Assembly: GCA_964425135.1 (NCBI GenBank)
Contig: CAYRKW010000026.1
Span: 1 to 40,378 of the forward strand
From: CAYLLD01 sp964425135
GTDB taxonomy: Bacteria > Pseudomonadota > Alphaproteobacteria > Rhodobacterales > Rhodobacteraceae
Direction: 5' to 3'
DNA: 40,378 bases
Positions within the stretch are counted from its first letter, which is position 1. Each line of letters begins with the position of its first letter. A model generated the notes under the pieces. The model saw only the letters and a program-made list of their open reading frames with translations. It was not told the DNA's origin and did not search any database. Below, one piece after another: positions 8,194 through 17,400 of this stretch. A program made the position numbers and the translations under genes.

Positions 8194-8712
8194 TCAAGCG
8201 TTTATCCATATTGGCACGCCGACGGGCACCATCTGGTAGATCATTTGCATTTCTGCATCTGTCACCGCAATACACCCTGCTGTCCAGTCAGGACGCCCCA
8301 TATCGTTGGGGTGGCGGGCGGCGCCGTGGATGAAAATATCCCCACCCGGGTTGACCCCGGCCGCAGCGGCGCGTGCGCGGTCCTGCGCGTTGGGATATGA
8401 GATACCCAGCGACAGAAAGAACGATGAATTATAATTGCGGCGGTCGATGAAATACTGACCTTCAGGCGTGCGCCCGTCGCCCTCCTGACGCTTGGGACCG
8501 GCAGGGGCAAAACCAAGGTCGATATCATGGATCGACAGGGGTGTATTGCCGTTCAGAATGTACATTTTACGGGAGGTTTTTTCGACAAGGACGCCGGTTG
8601 CGATCGGGCCGTTGTAGCGCCGTGTGATTTTGGATTTGGGTGCGCAAGCTGTCAGCCCAAGCCCTGCCGCCCCGATGATCGCACCGCGACGTGTGATGTT
8701 TTTCGTCTTCAT
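8194..8712 (-). CDS. L,D-transpeptidase (YkuD domain), lipoprotein-like
   Basis: 172 residues. It begins MKTKNITRRGAIIGAAGLGL then TACAPKS, which fits both a twin-arginine motif and a lipobox (LTAC). The YkuD domain runs from VLVEKTSRKMYILNG to the end, with catalytic IFIHGAARHPNDMG (His129) and WTAGCIAVTDAEM (Cys147). It probably crosslinks peptidoglycan or attaches proteins to it in the periplasm. ATG 8712 has GAGG 7 nt upstream. It is convergent with the CAP lipoprotein gene. A 7-bp inverted repeat (TAGAAGG/CCTTCTA, 8157-8191) lies across the junction, too weak to call a terminator confidently. Confidence 0.9.
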   Translation of the reverse strand: MKTKNITRRGAIIGAAGLGLTACAPKSKITRRYNGPIATGVLVEKTSRKMYILNGNTPLSIHDIDLGFAPAGPKRQEGDGRTPEGQYFIDRRNYNSSFFLSLGISYPNAQDRARAAAAGVNPGGDIFIHGAARHPNDMGRPDWTAGCIAVTDAEMQMIYQMVPVGVPIWINA

Positions 8713-8909
8713 TATTCGCCTCAATCCCAGCCGTGTTTCCCGGCGCTTGAGCGTCCATATTATGAGGGAGTGTATCACCGGGCAATTCACAATTTGTGAA
8801 ACACTTTGGGAATTGATCGTTTCGATATGTAGATGCACGGGGGGTAAAGGTTAATGCCGCGCCCGGTGGCTTGTTTTTAAGGGTTAACCGGCAAAAACGG
8901 GATGTGCAT

Positions 8910-8941
8910 CCTATGCACACCCTATGCACAATCCATGCACA
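8910..8941. repeat. Three near-direct repeats of CCTATGCACA with 11-bp period
   Basis: CCTATGCACA at 8910-8919, an identical copy at 8921-8930, and a variant CCATGCACA at 8933-8941. An additional partial TGTGCATCC precedes them. The 11-bp period puts the copies on one face of the helix, as in a multi-site operator. No replication-initiator gene is near. Confidence 0.6.
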
Positions 8942-9020
8942 GTCGGATGCGCAGAGGTGATATGTTAATGGGAGCGCACGGGAGATTGGAGGTTGCGGCA
9001 ACGGTTTTGTGGACCTGCCT

Positions 9021-9093
9021 GCCCCGGACTTGATCCGGGGCCTCCGGGAGGTTCTCGCTGACGTTCAAAGAGGTCCCGGCTCAGGGCCGGGAC
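9021..9093. repeat. REP-like element with two 8-5-8 palindromes
   Basis: First palindrome GCCCCGGA-CTTGA-TCCGGGGC (9021-9041), second GTCCCGGC-TCAGG-GCCGGGAC (9073-9093): each 8-bp arms with a 5-nt loop. A near-identical copy of the first, in the opposite orientation, lies at 24506-24530. It looks like a dispersed REP/BIME-type intergenic repeat. It lies downstream of rlmN, where it could also act as a transcript-end hairpin. Confidence 0.75.
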
Positions 9094-9154
9094 GGGTGGG
9101 GCTTTACTGAAAAAATGCCAAACGTTGCGCGTCTGCGAGACGAGAGCCTAAGGT

Positions 9155-10315
9155 CTAAAGTTCGGCAGCGATCTCGGCGCGCGATTTGCGGCCTCGCTCT
9201 GTTGCGGACTTCAGCTGACCGCAAGCGGCCATGATGTCTTCGCCGCGCGGTGTGCGCACGGGCGAGGCGTAGCCGGCGGCGTTTACGATGTCGCCAAAAG
9301 CGCGGATGCGGTTGTTGGATGATCGCTCGTAGGGTGCGCCGGGCCATGGGTTGAAGGGGATGAGGTTGATCTTGGCCGGTATTCCCTCGATCAGCTTCAC
9401 CAAGCGATGCGCGTCCTCGTCGCTGTCGTTGATGCCTTTAAGCATGACATATTCAAAGGTGATCCGCTCGGAGTTCGAGGCTTTGGGATAGTCGCGGCAG
9501 GCCTGCAAAAGCTCTGCGATATTGTGCTTGCGGTTGATCGGCACCAGCGTGTCGCGCACCTCATCGGTGGTCGCGTGGAAGGAAATGGCGAGCATGCAGC
9601 CGATCTCGCGCCCTGCCCGCTCGATCTGCGGGACGATGCCGCTTGTGGACAGGGTGATCCGGCGGCGCGAGAGCGATATGCCCTCGCCGTCCATGGCGAT
9701 CAGCATCGCGTCGCGCACGTTGTCGGTGTTGTAGAGCGGCTCACCCATGCCCATAAGCACGATATTGCTCAGGAGCCGCTTTTCGCCGGGCGGCATGTCC
9801 CATTCGCCCAGATCATCGCGCGCCACGAGGATTTGGCCGACAATTTCATCGGGGTTGAGGTTGCGCACCAGCTTTTGCGTGCCGGTGTGACAGAACGAGC
9901 AGGTCAGCGTGCAGCCGATTTGGCTGGAGATGCAAAGTGTTCCGCGATCTTCCTCGGGAATATAAACCGCCTCCACCTCATGCCCGCCGCCGACGCGCAG
10001 CAGGTATTTGCGCGTGCCATCGGTCGAGACCTGCTTGGTCACGATCTCTGGCCGCCGCAGGACAAAGTTCTGGGTGAGTTTGGCGCGGATGTCTTTGGAC
10101 AGGTTGGTCATCTGGTCAAATGAGGTGACGCCTTTTTGGTAGATCCAGGCCCAGACCTGACCCACGCGCATCTTGCGCTGTTTCTCGGGGATGCCGATTT
10201 CGGACAAGGCCTCACCAAGGGCTTCGCGCGTCAAGCCGATCAGATTGCGCGGACCTGCCGCCTCTTTGCGGGCAATCGTTGCAAGATCCTGAACCAGAGG
10301 GGGCGTTGCAGCCAT
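9155..10315 (-). CDS. rlmN: 23S rRNA (adenine2503-C2)-methyltransferase RlmN
   Basis: 386 residues, a normal RlmN length. This radical-SAM enzyme methylates A2503 of 23S rRNA and A37 of some tRNAs. The iron-sulfur motif CTLTCSFC is at Cys135/139/142. Cys128 (GTLC) and Cys365 (DIMAACGQL) match the conserved cysteine pair in RlmN, the latter being the methyl-carrying residue. GMGEPLYN is the SAM-binding GGE-type motif. The N-terminal accessory domain (EALGEALSEIG...VWAWIYQKG) is present. The start at 10315 is the only sensible ATG before the conserved N-terminal region. Confidence 0.97.
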   Translation of the reverse strand: MAATPPLVQDLATIARKEAAGPRNLIGLTREALGEALSEIGIPEKQRKMRVGQVWAWIYQKGVTSFDQMTNLSKDIRAKLTQNFVLRRPEIVTKQVSTDGTRKYLLRVGGGHEVEAVYIPEEDRGTLCISSQIGCTLTCSFCHTGTQKLVRNLNPDEIVGQILVARDDLGEWDMPPGEKRLLSNIVLMGMGEPLYNTDNVRDAMLIAMDGEGISLSRRRITLSTSGIVPQIERAGREIGCMLAISFHATTDEVRDTLVPINRKHNIAELLQACRDYPKASNSERITFEYVMLKGINDSDEDAHRLVKLIEGIPAKINLIPFNPWPGAPYERSSNNRIRAFGDIVNAAGYASPVRTPRGEDIMAACGQLKSATERGRKSRAEIAAEL

Positions 10316-10395
10316 TGTGCCTACCTTTTCAAATCACCAACGGGTGCGCCGCAGAATTGCAGCGGCACCCCGCATCCCTCGCCCAAATTCAGGTG

Positions 10396-10929
10396 TCAGC
10401 TGCTGTTGTCGCACCGCTCGGTCGCATCACGGATCGCGTCCGTTACGCCTTTGAGGTTGAATGTGTCAATGGTGGTTGTCCCGCGTGAGGACTGTCCCGT
10501 GACAACGGCTTTGGCCCCGCCGCGCAATGCATTGACCAGTTTTTTGTCCTGATCAGGCGAAAGCGTCCAGGCCCATTCACCTTCGGTAAACATCTCAAAC
10601 CCGCTTGCGCCGATCTGAACGGACACGGTTGAGCCGTCCTTGAACGGGTAGCCGGAGGAATAGCTCACCTCGTTTACAATCCCTTCGGATTTGAGCGTGG
10701 TGATATACATGTTGATTTCGCCGCGCCGGACCTGTTTTGGATTGCCGGCATTGTCGCGGGCTTCGGTCAACTCGGGTTTGGAGGCGACAAAGCAGCTTAG
10801 CTTGTCTTCGCTCGCAAACACGCTCCAGTTATCATAGAGTGCGATGCGCGGGAACTGTTCCTGCGCTGTCACGCTGCCTGTGGTTAAGATTGTGACAAGT
10901 CCTACTGTCACACCAATCGTCTTCAGCAT
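10396..10929 (-). CDS. Invasion-associated locus B (IalB)-like periplasmic protein
   Basis: 177 residues from ATG 10929 with GGAGG 5 nt upstream. The signal peptide MLKTIGVTVGLVTILTTGSV ends near TAQE. The mature domain fits the IalB family common in alphaproteobacteria: WSVFASEDKLSCFVASKP, EINMYITTLKSEG, EVSYSSGYPFKDGS, MFTEGEWAWTLSPDQDKKL. Two cysteines (LSCF and the C-terminal ERCDNSS) could form a disulfide. The family name comes from Bartonella erythrocyte invasion; in free-living marine bacteria the role is unknown and probably envelope-related. It is divergent from the ECF sigma gene across a 194-bp region. Confidence 0.87.
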   Translation of the reverse strand: MLKTIGVTVGLVTILTTGSVTAQEQFPRIALYDNWSVFASEDKLSCFVASKPELTEARDNAGNPKQVRRGEINMYITTLKSEGIVNEVSYSSGYPFKDGSTVSVQIGASGFEMFTEGEWAWTLSPDQDKKLVNALRGGAKAVVTGQSSRGTTTIDTFNLKGVTDAIRDATERCDNSS

Positions 10930-11123
10930 CGATCCTCCGCTCACACGCGATAAAAGCGTGCTGTCTGCCCAATTTTAGCACCGCCGTCTTGCCTTTCAAC
11001 AGTAGGCTTGTAGATTACGGCGCATGCACCGATACTCTAGCGCATAAAGGCAGGTGGCTCCAGACCCGAACTCAAAAATCCAGCTTTGTTAACGTGCCTG
11101 CTGTTAGATTAACCCGTATAGAC

Positions 11124-11720
11124 ATGACCCCCCCTGACCAGAAACCCCTTCCAGACGACGATACGCCAGATGACAGCGATCTGATGGACCGCATTGCGAC
11201 GCAGGATCGCAACGCGTTCATCCTGCTGTATGAGCGCTATGCCCGGCGGATCAAGTTGTTCTTGATCCGACGCGGTTTGGGCGAAAGCGATGCGGATGAG
11301 GTGACGCAGGAGGTTCTTGCGCAGGTGTGGCATCGTGCGAGCAGTTTTGATGCGAGCAAGGCGTCGGTCTCGACCTGGGTGTTCACCATTGCCAGAAACC
11401 GGCGGATCGATTTGCTGCGGAAGTTCACACGCCCGGAGCCTGATCCGAACGATCCGCATTTCCAGCCTGACCCCGAGCCGCCTGCGCTTGATGTATTGGC
11501 GGCTGAAGATCGGCAGGTCCAGATCAGGGAGGCTTTGAGCAAGTTGAACAAGGATCAGCTCGTGATCATCAGAGCATCGTTTTATGACGGGCTGAGCCAG
11601 TCTGAGATTGCGGAGATGCTGGGTTTGCCGCTTGGCACGGTCAAATCGCGGATGCGGCTGGCGTTTAACAGTTTGCGCAAGAACATTGGTGAAGGCGCGC
11701 TTGAGGATTTGCTCGATTGA
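11124..11720 (+). CDS. ECF-type RNA polymerase sigma factor, RpoE/ChrR-like group
   Basis: 198 residues from ATG 11124; an in-frame upstream codon at 10989 would add 45 unlikely residues. Sigma region 2 spans about 30-95 (LLYERYARRIKLFLIRRGLG, DADEVTQEVLAQVWHRASSF, STWVFTIARNRRIDLLRK). Region 4 spans about 135-190 (LNKDQLVIIRASFYDGLSQS then EIAEMLGLPLGTVKSRMRLA). The region-2 sequence resembles Rhodobacter RpoE, which answers singlet oxygen and is held by the zinc anti-sigma ChrR. No ChrR-like gene follows: the stop overlaps an asparaginase frame instead. Target genes cannot be told from the window. Confidence 0.92.
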   Translation: MTPPDQKPLPDDDTPDDSDLMDRIATQDRNAFILLYERYARRIKLFLIRRGLGESDADEVTQEVLAQVWHRASSFDASKASVSTWVFTIARNRRIDLLRKFTRPEPDPNDPHFQPDPEPPALDVLAAEDRQVQIREALSKLNKDQLVIIRASFYDGLSQSEIAEMLGLPLGTVKSRMRLAFNSLRKNIGEGALEDLLD

Positions 11721-11734
11721 CCGCGCCGGTGCCC

Positions 11735-12709
11735 ATGGCGCAGGTTTGGCGCGGCGATATGGTCGAGTGTACGCATTTGGGTCATGCGGCGATTGTCGAT
11801 GAGACCGGGGCGTTGGTGGCGGCCTGGGGCGATCCAAAGGCAGAGATTTATCCACGATCCTCGTGCAAGATGTTGCAGGCGCTTCCTCTGATCGAAAGCG
11901 GCGCTGCAGATGCGTATAATCTGACGCCGGAACATTTGGCGCTTGCCTGTGCGTCGCATAATGCCGCTGACATCCATACATCGCGCGTCACCACTTGGCT
12001 GGCATCGCTTGATCTGACGGATGCGGATCTGCGCTGCGGTGCGCAAGTGCCCAATGACAAAGAGGCGCGTTTTGCCCTGATCCGCGCGGTGCAAAAGCCG
12101 TGTCAGTACCACAACAACTGCTCAGGCAAGCATAGCGGGTTTCTGACGCTGAGCCGCCATCTGGGGGCCGGACCGGAGTATAATGACATTGATCATCCGG
12201 TTCAGGTCGCGATCAAATCCGCCTTTGAGGACATGACGGGCGCGGCAAGCCAGCGCTTTGCCATCGACGGGTGCTCGGCCCCTAATCACACAACGACGGT
12301 CGAGGGATTGGCCCGCGCTATGGCGCAGATGGCGAGCGATCGGAGCGGATCGCGGGGCGCTGCAGCGGGTCGACTGGTGGAGGCGATGCGTGCCTTTCCT
12401 GAGTTGGTCGCAGGTGAAGGGCGTGCCTGTACAGCGCTGATGCGCGATATGAGCGATGGTGTGGTCAAAACCGGTGCGGAGGGCGTGTTCACCGCGATCC
12501 TGCCCGCGCTCAAGATGGGGGTCGCGCTAAAAATCACCGATGGGGCCACGCGCGCCTCGGAGGCAGCGATCACTGCGCTTTTGGTACAATTGGGCGTTTT
12601 GGATGTGGGTTCGCCTGCTGCATCGCTTATGAACAAAGACATTCGAAACTGGCGCGGGACGAAAACAGGGGCGATCCGGGCGGATAAATCGCTCAGAGTG
12701 AAAGCCTGA
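11735..12709 (+). CDS. Type II asparaginase (Asparaginase_II family, Rhizobium etli AnsA-like)
   Basis: About 324 residues. It begins MAQVWRGDMVECTHLGHAAI, matching the family that hydrolyses L-asparagine to aspartate and ammonia and is unrelated to E. coli AnsB. Two Ser/Cys-Lys motifs typical of the R. etli enzyme are present: PRSSCKML (Ser42/Ser43, Lys45) and NNCSGKHSGFL near 130. No signal peptide, so cytoplasmic. Start: ATG 11735 has no strong RBS. A TTG at 11717 overlaps the sigma-factor stop (TTGA) and would add six residues by translational coupling. Either way the gene is read with the sigma factor as one operon. Confidence 0.88.
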   Translation: MAQVWRGDMVECTHLGHAAIVDETGALVAAWGDPKAEIYPRSSCKMLQALPLIESGAADAYNLTPEHLALACASHNAADIHTSRVTTWLASLDLTDADLRCGAQVPNDKEARFALIRAVQKPCQYHNNCSGKHSGFLTLSRHLGAGPEYNDIDHPVQVAIKSAFEDMTGAASQRFAIDGCSAPNHTTTVEGLARAMAQMASDRSGSRGAAAGRLVEAMRAFPELVAGEGRACTALMRDMSDGVVKTGAEGVFTAILPALKMGVALKITDGATRASEAAITALLVQLGVLDVGSPAASLMNKDIRNWRGTKTGAIRADKSLRVKA

Positions 12710-12844
12710 TCCTTCGTGCAGAAAAATTGGGCGGAATTGTCGCAATTGCATCCTAATTTGAACACAAGACTCTAGCAGTTCTTAACCAAGATTTCGTGTA
12801 ATCCGCCGTCTGTGTTTGGCGTTCAACTGTGTAACGAGTGTAAA

Positions 12845-14365
12845 ATGACAATCAAATTCCCCCTACCACATCGTTCGGTCATGGCATCTGTAAGTCGTTT
12901 CAAGGACGACACCAAAGGTGCGATAACAGCTTTCACAGTCGGCTCTTTTATGTCGATGTTTCTTGCGGTCGGTATGGGAGTGGATTTTATCCGCCATGAA
13001 GCCTTCAGGGCCGAATTGCAGGATGCGCTGGACCGCGGCGTTCTGGCAGCGGCTGCAAATGGCAACCGCGATCCAGAGCAGACGATCCGTGACTTCCTCA
13101 AATCGACGAATTTTGTTGGTCAGAACTACAGCATTAAGGTGTTTGACCAATCGACGCTCGTGCAGCGCAAGATCAAAGCGCAACTGGATTACGCAACACA
13201 AACGATGGCGTTGAAGCTGGCCGGGATTGATCAATTGAGCATTGGTGCAAACGCGACGGCATTTCAGGGCGTGAGTGATATTGAGATTTCGCTGGTTCTG
13301 GATATTTCCGGCTCGATGGCGCGTGAAGAGGTACAAACATCACCAACTTTGACGTCGATGCTGAACGATCTGCAATTCAACAATCCAGACTACTACAGCA
13401 AGCTGCATTATGCTGATGAGGACGACAGCAAGCTAACGCGCATGGATGTGATGCGCGTTGCGTCGGCGGACTTTGTTGAGGAAGTTCTCAATGCCACAAA
13501 CAAGGGCACAACCAGCATTTCGCTGGTCCCGTTTTCAGGTCAGGTGAATGTCGGTGAAACGGTATTCAACGAGTTGCATCAGACATCGGTTCTGGATCAC
13601 AATTATTCGCGATGTGTTGATTTTACGGCGTCCGATTACGATACGACAGCCCTTCCGGCGTCCAATTCGCGCAATCAGGTCCCGCATTTCCAGTGGTTCA
13701 CCTTTGAAGGTTCTTCGAATCGGGGGAATCAGGCTGAGTGGGGCTGGTGTCCGAGCAATACGCAAGAAATCGCGTATTTGTCGAATGACCCGGTCGATTT
13801 GCAAAACCGCATCTTCGATTTCATGGGCCACGACGGCACTGGTACGCAGGTTGGAATGAAGTGGGGTATGGCGCTGCTTGACCCGGACAGCAACTGGCTG
13901 GTGCAGGAATTGATTGATGCTGATGAGGTCAGCGAAGATTTTATCGATCGCCCCTATGATTTTGATGATGGCGGCACGTTGAAGGTTGTTGTTCTGATGT
14001 CTGACGGCCGCACGCGTTACCAACAGCGTCCGAGCAACAAATACTACAATGAAACTTATGAAAAACAGTATTTCGCCAGCAACGGACTAAGAAGCCAATG
14101 GTCGACACTGGGCAGCACCGACGAGCGTACTGCGAGTGAAAATGCCTCGCGGCAGGAGTTGGCTGATTTGTGCCAATTGGCCGAAGATGAGGATGTGATC
14201 GTCTTCACAATCGGCTTTGACATGACCACCGGATCAGACGCTCAGACCGATCTTGAGACCTGTGCGAGCTCGCAAAGCCATCATTTCGATGTCTCAGGTG
14301 CGCAATTGGCAGAGGCATTCTCGTCAATCGCTGTGTCGATCTCGAAGTTGAAACTGACCCAATAA
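12845..14365 (+). CDS. TadE/TadG-like protein with von Willebrand factor A domain
   Basis: 506 residues. The N-terminal TadE/G-like segment (about 18-75) reads FKDDTKGAITAFTVGSFMSM, with a single membrane helix (about 27-48) followed by an amphipathic helix RAELQDALDRGVLAAAANGN. The vWA domain follows with the MIDAS motif DISGS (Asp153, Ser155, Ser157) and later VVLMSDGRTRY and FTIGFDMTTGSD. These proteins are tied to Flp/Tad pili or surface adhesion, membrane-anchored with the vWA part in the periplasm. No other tad genes are nearby, so it is an orphan. ATG 12845 has only a weak GAG upstream. A strong bidirectional terminator follows, facing the giant repeat protein. Confidence 0.87.
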   Translation: MTIKFPLPHRSVMASVSRFKDDTKGAITAFTVGSFMSMFLAVGMGVDFIRHEAFRAELQDALDRGVLAAAANGNRDPEQTIRDFLKSTNFVGQNYSIKVFDQSTLVQRKIKAQLDYATQTMALKLAGIDQLSIGANATAFQGVSDIEISLVLDISGSMAREEVQTSPTLTSMLNDLQFNNPDYYSKLHYADEDDSKLTRMDVMRVASADFVEEVLNATNKGTTSISLVPFSGQVNVGETVFNELHQTSVLDHNYSRCVDFTASDYDTTALPASNSRNQVPHFQWFTFEGSSNRGNQAEWGWCPSNTQEIAYLSNDPVDLQNRIFDFMGHDGTGTQVGMKWGMALLDPDSNWLVQELIDADEVSEDFIDRPYDFDDGGTLKVVVLMSDGRTRYQQRPSNKYYNETYEKQYFASNGLRSQWSTLGSTDERTASENASRQELADLCQLAEDEDVIVFTIGFDMTTGSDAQTDLETCASSQSHHFDVSGAQLAEAFSSIAVSISKLKLTQ

Positions 14366-14386
14366 CCCGCCTTCACCGGCAAAGAA

Positions 14387-14414
14387 AAAGCGCGCATCGG
14401 ATGATGCGCGCTTT
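14387..14414. terminator. Strong bidirectional terminator
   Basis: A perfect 12-bp stem AAAGCGCGCATC / GATGCGCGCTTT with loop GGAT sits between the convergent vWA gene (+) and giant repeat-protein gene (-). A-rich on the left and T-rich on the right, it suits both directions. Confidence 0.88.
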
Positions 14415-14468
14415 CGTTGTTTGGATTGGTTCGGGCGCGATTGATGCGCCCGGACCGTATCGGGTGCC

Positions 14469-17400
14469 TTAGCAGAGGCAGTCGATGTCATCGAAGGCAA
14501 CCGCGACAAGGAACGGCTGGACGTGGCCAGCTGCTTCTGTGTCTGCGGTTGGATCGATGTAGAGGCCAACCAGATCGCCTGAGCCAGCTTCGAAGCCGGA
14601 ACCATTGGCGACCGCAAGGTCATAGATGGCCTCAACGTCAGCGCCATCGTTTGCCAATGGTGATGCAACTTCGAACGTCACGCCTGGATTGTCACCATCG
14701 GTGAGCATCCAGATCGCGCCCTGGATCGCCATATCGGTGAAGCCTTGCGATCCGAAGTCCTGATTGATGATCCAGTTGATCTCATCAAGATTGTCACGCG
14801 CGGATGCACCGTTGAGGCCTGTGGTTGCAAGATCGCCTGCCGGAACCGACGCACCATCTGCCAGGTAGAAGTTACCCATGTTCATTGGTGCAAGGTCGAT
14901 ATCTGTGCCAGCCGGGTTCGACAGAACGTCGTCGAGACCGGACAGACAGTAGGCATCTTCAATCACCAGATCATCGAAACGGACGTCTCCGGTGCCGCTG
15001 AGTTTGACGGTATAGGCACCATCGTTCAGAGGATCGGATTCGTAGCCGTTGGTGATCTGGAACTTGACGTCCATGCCTGCGATCGAGTTACCGATATCTT
15101 CGGCATCTTCAGCAACACCTTTGAAGGTCACGCTGACGGTTGCCGTTGCCTCGCCGCCGTTTCCATCGCTTACGGTGTAAGAGATTTCCTCGGTTTCGCT
15201 TTGGCCGATATCGAGACTTTCGTAGGCTGTCTCGCCATCAAAGCACAACTCGCCTGTGGCATCGTCAAGAGTGACGATAACACCGCTTGCTGTTGTCACC
15301 GAACCGCCTGGCTGAATTGCTTGACCGTCGACAGATGTGATTGTGAGCGTGTCACCATCCGCATCGTTGTCGTTAGCAAGCACATCAGCACAGACTTCTT
15401 CGTTGGCACAAACTTCACCAGCATCGTCATCAGCTGCGGTTGGGTTCTGGTTGTCGAGCGATACGCCAGCGTCAACATTAGGTGTGTTTTCACCTTCGTT
15501 CACGGTGACAGGCGCTGTCATACCATTGCCGTCCACATCCGAATCATCCGCTTCATCGCCTTGGCCGGGCGTTACAAACGAAGCACCGTCTGTAGGCGCG
15601 AACATGACAACATAAGCGCCAGCAGCCAGATTAGCGAAGGAGTAGTTACCGTTGCTATCTGTTTGCACTGGAGCAACCGGATTGCCGTTGAAGTCAACAG
15701 CCGCCGATCCGTCTGGGTTCAGCAGTTTGACCTGCTTGCCAGACACATCGCCGTCACCAGCATCATCTGTGTTGTTGTCATTGTTGTCGAAGAAGTACGT
15801 CCCCGAGAGCGATCCTGGGATCGGGTCAGCGGAGATACCTGCATCAACGTTTGGTGTGTTCGCACCAGCGTTCACAGTGACCGGATCGGTCATTGTGCCG
15901 CTCGTGACATCGCTGTCGTCCGCATCATCTGCCGCGTTTGGCGCGATGAAGGAGGAACCGTCCACGGCTTCAAACATGACCTTGTACTCACCTGGAGCCA
16001 AGTTGCCGAAGCTGTAGTTGCCGTTTGCGTCTGTTTGCACAGGCGCGACCGGATTGCCGTCGATGTCGGATGCTGGCGAGCCGTCTGCGTTCAGGAGTTT
16101 GACCTGCTTGTCAGCAACGTCAATGCCATCATCGTCTGCGCCGTTTTCGTTTTCATCAACGAAATAGGTGCCCGACAGCGAGCCTGGCAGTGTCTGAACA
16201 CCAGCGTCAACGTTAGGCGTATTTTGCCCTTCGTTAACAGTGACAGGCGCTGTCATACCGTTGGCCGGGTTCACATCGCTATCGTCAGCGTCGTCTGCTG
16301 CATCCTGCGCAATGAACTCTTTGCCTTCAGCGGCGCTGTCTTCGAACATGACAACATAGTCACCCGCAGCCAAGTTGCCAAAGCTGTAGTCCCCATCCGC
16401 GTCTGTCAGAACAGCCGCAACCGGGTTGCCGTCGATGTCTGTTGCTGGCGAGCCATCTGCGTTGAGCAGTTTAACTTCTTTACCTGCAACATCCATGTTG
16501 TCGTTGTCGGCACCATCACGGTTTGCATCCATGAAGTATGTGCCCGACAGGGAGCCCGGCTGTGGCGCGTCTTTCAGACCGGCGTCAACTTTGACGTTTC
16601 CACCAGCGGTGACCGAGACTGTGCCCGACATACCGTTGGCATCGACATCGCTGTCGTCATTGTCGTCACTGCCGACATCCTGAAGGGTGAACTCCTGTCC
16701 ATCAGGTGCAACAACCATGACGCTATAATCGCCAACCGCAAGGTTGCCGAAGCTGTAGTCGCCGTTTGCATCGGTTGTCGTTGTTGCAGCAACAACGCCA
16801 TTGGCGTCGATCAGCTTGACCGTCACACCGGCTTGGCCGGGCTCTTCGCTCGTGGTTGTTGTTGTCAGCGCGCGCAACTCGATGTTGTCAACCGCCGGGC
16901 CTTTGCCCGAAGAGTGGCTTCCGGAGACGAGATCGATACGGTTCGATCCGGCTGCAAGCTCCAGCTCGACAACGACCTGACCGTCTGCGGTGACGTCAAC
17001 AACCTTAACGGTTTGGCCGTTAATCTTGATTTTGAAGTCGTTGTCACTCGCTGAGATCTCGCTGTTTTTGTAGACATCGAGCGTCAGGCAATACGTTCCG
17101 GCTGTCGCAACCTGGAAGTGCTGGCACAGAACCGAGCCGCAATCGAGTTCGAAAACTTCATTGTCCGCAGCGTTGCCGTAGTGGCCTTCCTCGGTGCCTT
17201 GGATGATATCGCCGGAGTTGTTTCCAGCATCATACCATTTGCCGTAACCATCGGTGTTGAACTTGGTTTTTCCAGCTTCGAAGTCACCGTCTTGCAGGAC
17301 ATTGTCGCCTTTGGAGGTTGTTACGGTTCTCTCGTTAAGACCGTCACAATTGATATCGCTAAAGACATTACCAGAGACGGTTCCGGTTGTGGGGCCCTCG

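Larger units (their letters stand above)
8713..9154. other. Gene-free intergenic region with iteron-like and REP-like repeats
   Basis: No credible coding sequence. It contains three short direct repeats (8910-8941) and a two-palindrome REP-like element (9021-9093). The promoter of the upstream L,D-transpeptidase (-) must lie at its left end. Confidence 0.7.

Noticed and set aside
8910..8941. CRISPR array
   Set aside because: Repeats are only 10 bp, three copies, no spacers and no cas genes.
12845..14365. Part of a Tad pilus gene cluster
   Set aside because: No flp, cpa or tadABC genes lie nearby, so the vWA/TadG-like gene is an orphan.
14745..17054. 769-codon plus-strand open frame
   Set aside because: It is the mirror of the giant minus-strand repeat gene; its product is Val/Ile/Cys-rich without any recognisable domain, and the minus frame has clear SdrD-B and cadherin-like domains.
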